From: Argentina anserina
Lineage: Eukaryota > Streptophyta > Magnoliopsida > Rosales > Rosaceae
NCBI RefSeq assembly: GCF_933775445.1
Contig: NC_065877.1
Location: forward strand, 25,978,001-26,042,000
DNA length: 64,000 nucleotides
Direction of reading: 5' to 3'
Part shown: positions 61,844 to 64,000 of the stretch, in pieces
Layout of the letters: every line of letters starts with the position of its first letter
How positions within the stretch are numbered: the first letter of the stretch is position 1
Program-made: the position numbers and the translations under genes
The notes under the pieces: model-generated
Database searches by the model: none
Told to the model about the DNA's origin: nothing
The model's input: the letters and a program-made list of their open reading frames with translations, nothing else

Positions 61844-64000
61844 TCAAGCAGAACATGTCAACAGGTGAGATTTGAACTTGTCAAGCTCCGCCAGCACCTC
61901 TTCCTCAGGCCTGTAAATCATATCTAATATTCGCCACATCTGCATAATCACATTAGTCATTCATTAAAACCAGTCACTCTAGTATCTGAGAGCAGAACAT
62001 TAGTAGATTCACAACACTACTATTGGTGACATTAGTAGATTCACAACACTACTATTGGTGATTCTAGTAACATCACAGGAAATCAAGAAGCATCCCAGCT
62101 GATGAGGCATTTGTAGCTCTTTTTATTATTGCCAGATAAAAGAATGCATTCTTTATATAGTGAGATGACTGTCATTATTATTCTATTTCTTTTTTTGCTC
62201 TTTGACAAAGACATGTAATCATGTATGCTGAATGAAATAGACGCATTCTACTGAAAAGTATACACAATATGTTAACACTTTACATACTTGGGGAAAAAGG
62301 AACATATATGCAAACTTGGTAGAAATTATATTATTACCTGAAGTGTGCCGCCTCCTCCAGTACTTCCACAATCATCAGAAACACTTGCGATTGTCCAGGG
62401 ATCAGATGTATTCCAATGAAAATCAACAACCTTGTCCCTGACAGGCATAAGCATAAGTATATTCGGTGAAAGAAATTTTGTAAAGAAAACACAGGAAGTA
62501 GCAATTACAGGATAATCAGGGCATGTGACAATCTATAAGGAGATTTCCACCCAATCTTAAAAGTTCCTCATACAAATGATGTAGAACAGGTAACAGTGGC
62601 ACAAAGTAGCAAGTAAAGGCCAATGGTAGCATCTAACATTCTATGAAGAGACACCCTTTCGATTTTTAAGTAGCAGGTCGACATTAGTACTTGTGCATGA
62701 GATTCGTTCAAAACAATTCATATAAGAATTCACACAAACACACACAGAGAACAAAGAGAACAAACCTACCTATGACCAGCATGTCGGAAAAGCAATCCTG
62801 CAGGAGCAATTGGCAGCTTCGATCCAACAGCTTCTTGCTTCTTATAAATCTGAATGGAAAACAAACTATTTATACCTTGAACAAATAACAGTTATAAATC
62901 AAAAACAAATTAACAATAGGACAATCTTGGATTCCGTTATTTGTATGCAAAAAAATTGACTTCACACAACAAAGAAAGCTCCACATTCACTGAAAAGAAC
63001 ACAGAACCAGATACATTGCCCGTGTCATATTTTTATTCACAAGAAGTTTACAGTTCCTGATTTTCTGACATTAGGTTTGAGGTCTTTATTCACAATAACA
63101 ATAGCTTCACACCTTTTCATAATCCCAGATGTTCAATAGGCCATCCTCAGCAGAACTTCCAAAGACAGAGGACTTGTCAGGACACCACTGGAAAACAAAA
63201 GGCACAGACAGTATGAGTATAATGAACAATGTAACAGAGTAAAAAGCAGATAATAGATAACTAACTAAGCTAAACAAAAATCTATTGCACCTGAACACAG
63301 AGAACAGCCGCATTGTGGCCCTCAAACTTATGTATGGGTGATCCAACTCCTCCAGAAGTGAGATTCCGGCGGTCAAACATATGAACAGAATTATCGGCGG
63401 ACCTAAATAAATATAAGTTAAACCTAATAGCACAACTTTCTATGTTGATGACTATTTTTATTTACATGAACCTAGAATATCAAACCAGAACGTAGACACG
63501 ATCAAGAGATCAATAAATAAACTTGCAAGTAAATTACTAAAGAAGCAGATACCCTGTAAGAATGAGATTGACATCATTAGGATTCCAATCAACACAATGA
63601 AGGTCAGCATCATGAGCTTTCTCAACCTGTGTAAATAAATAATTGAATAGACTCATCAATAAAGCTTACCATGAACTGAAAAGTTATGGCTGCCATGAGA
63701 CAGTTTTTGGAAGGGTCAGCAGTGATATTAGTGCATGAGTACTTAAGAGGGTTGATAACTTGACATTCAATTTTGATAATGCCGGTCATATCATCACAAC
63801 AGGCTATGAGGCAACTGGTGTGCGTGCGTGTGTTTTAGTGAGTAAGTGTTCATGCAATCCAGAATTTCTGAAAGATATTAATGTCAAGATGGATTAAAGA
63901 AAAAGGCAAATGACGCTGAAGCAAAGAAAGGAAACCTTGACAACTGGACTACTGCCAGATCTAGCATCCCATAGTATGAGGCAAGAATCATCACCAACAC
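61844..64000 (-). CDS. MSI4: MSI4/FVE-type WD40 histone-binding protein, 3' part
   Basis: An RbAp46/48-class beta-propeller; in Arabidopsis, MSI4/FVE works in chromatin repression (flowering time, cold response). The window shows seven 3' exons on the minus strand: >64000-63936, 63626-63554, 63402-63291, 63187-63113, 62849-62770, 62437-62338 and 61939-61844. The joined text reads VGDDSCLILWDARSGSSPVV, VEKAHDADLHCVDWNPNDVN, DNSVHMFDRRNLTSGG, WCPDKSSVFGSSAEDGLLNI and VVDFHWNTSDPW, and ends RPEEEVLAELDKFKSHLLTC then SA. These are WD40 blades 4-7. The GGGGTLQ loop and RPEEEVLAEL tail separate MSI4/FVE from MSI1. All junctions are in phase. The N-terminal half lies outside the window. Confidence 0.93.
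61997..62060. repeat. Perfect 32-bp tandem duplication in MSI4 last intron
   Basis: ACATTAGTAGATTCACAACA (first 20 bases of the unit) begins both copies, 61997-62028 and 62029-62060, with no difference. It lies in the intron between the last two exons. Confidence 0.9.

Noticed and set aside
1..64000. CRISPR array, operon, prophage or toxin-antitoxin type systems
   Set aside because: The DNA is a plant nuclear region; no regularly spaced repeats with unique spacers or bacterial-type gene clusters are present.

Overview
The window is nuclear DNA of a flowering plant. The evidence is long AT-rich intergenic DNA, many-exon genes with GT-AG introns, plant-type gene families (a lectin-tailed beta-galactosidase, an MSI4/FVE-type WD40 protein, SAG12/SAG39-type papain proteases) and Ty1/copia and Ty3/gypsy retrotransposon remains. 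The protein flavour resembles rosids, perhaps Rosaceae; that is an impression from memory and not a test.

Layout. 1-1765 is a Ty3/gypsy-type LTR cut by the window edge. 1854-6289 is a decayed Ty1/copia element with 137-bp LTRs. About 5.7 kb of non-coding DNA follows, with a MULE-like inverted-repeat element at 9612-10607. 11971-14011 is a CUL3 cullin exon whose N-terminal exon cannot be found in the window. 14524-15155 is a row of five hairpin units. 16017-19194 is a degenerate, internally deleted and 3'-truncated THADA (Trm732-like) gene. 19195-29700 is a transposon graveyard: a 252-bp MITE with a 9-bp target duplication, a solo LTR with a perfect 5-bp duplication, a 1-kb inverted-repeat element carrying another solo LTR nested inside it, a GC-rich insert in a (TA)n tract, and an Emigrant-like MITE. 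30058-35993 is a complete 19-exon beta-galactosidase gene (843 aa). 36948-43448 is a second decayed copia element, on the minus strand. 43912-46614 is a six-exon gene for an uncharacterised 290-aa membrane-anchored protein. 48420-49562 and 51234-52371 (minus strand) are tandem papain-type cysteine proteases. 53652-57529 (minus) is a complete TM9SF/EMP70 gene (640 aa). 58648-59390 is a hAT-like element with an 8-bp duplication. 59810-61049 (minus) holds two broken pieces of an anthranilate phosphoribosyltransferase gene. 61844-64000 (minus) is the 3' part of an MSI4/FVE-type WD40 gene that runs off the window.

The genes do not form a pathway; they are independent housekeeping, cell-wall and senescence genes separated by transposons. 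I see no CRISPR, operon, phage or other dedicated novel system. The observations most worth following are: the missing first exon of CUL3; the 345-bp identical tract that suggests gene conversion between the two proteases; the THADA copy with two internal deletions but an otherwise open 3' half; the nested insertions dated by intact target duplications; and the tandem hairpin array.
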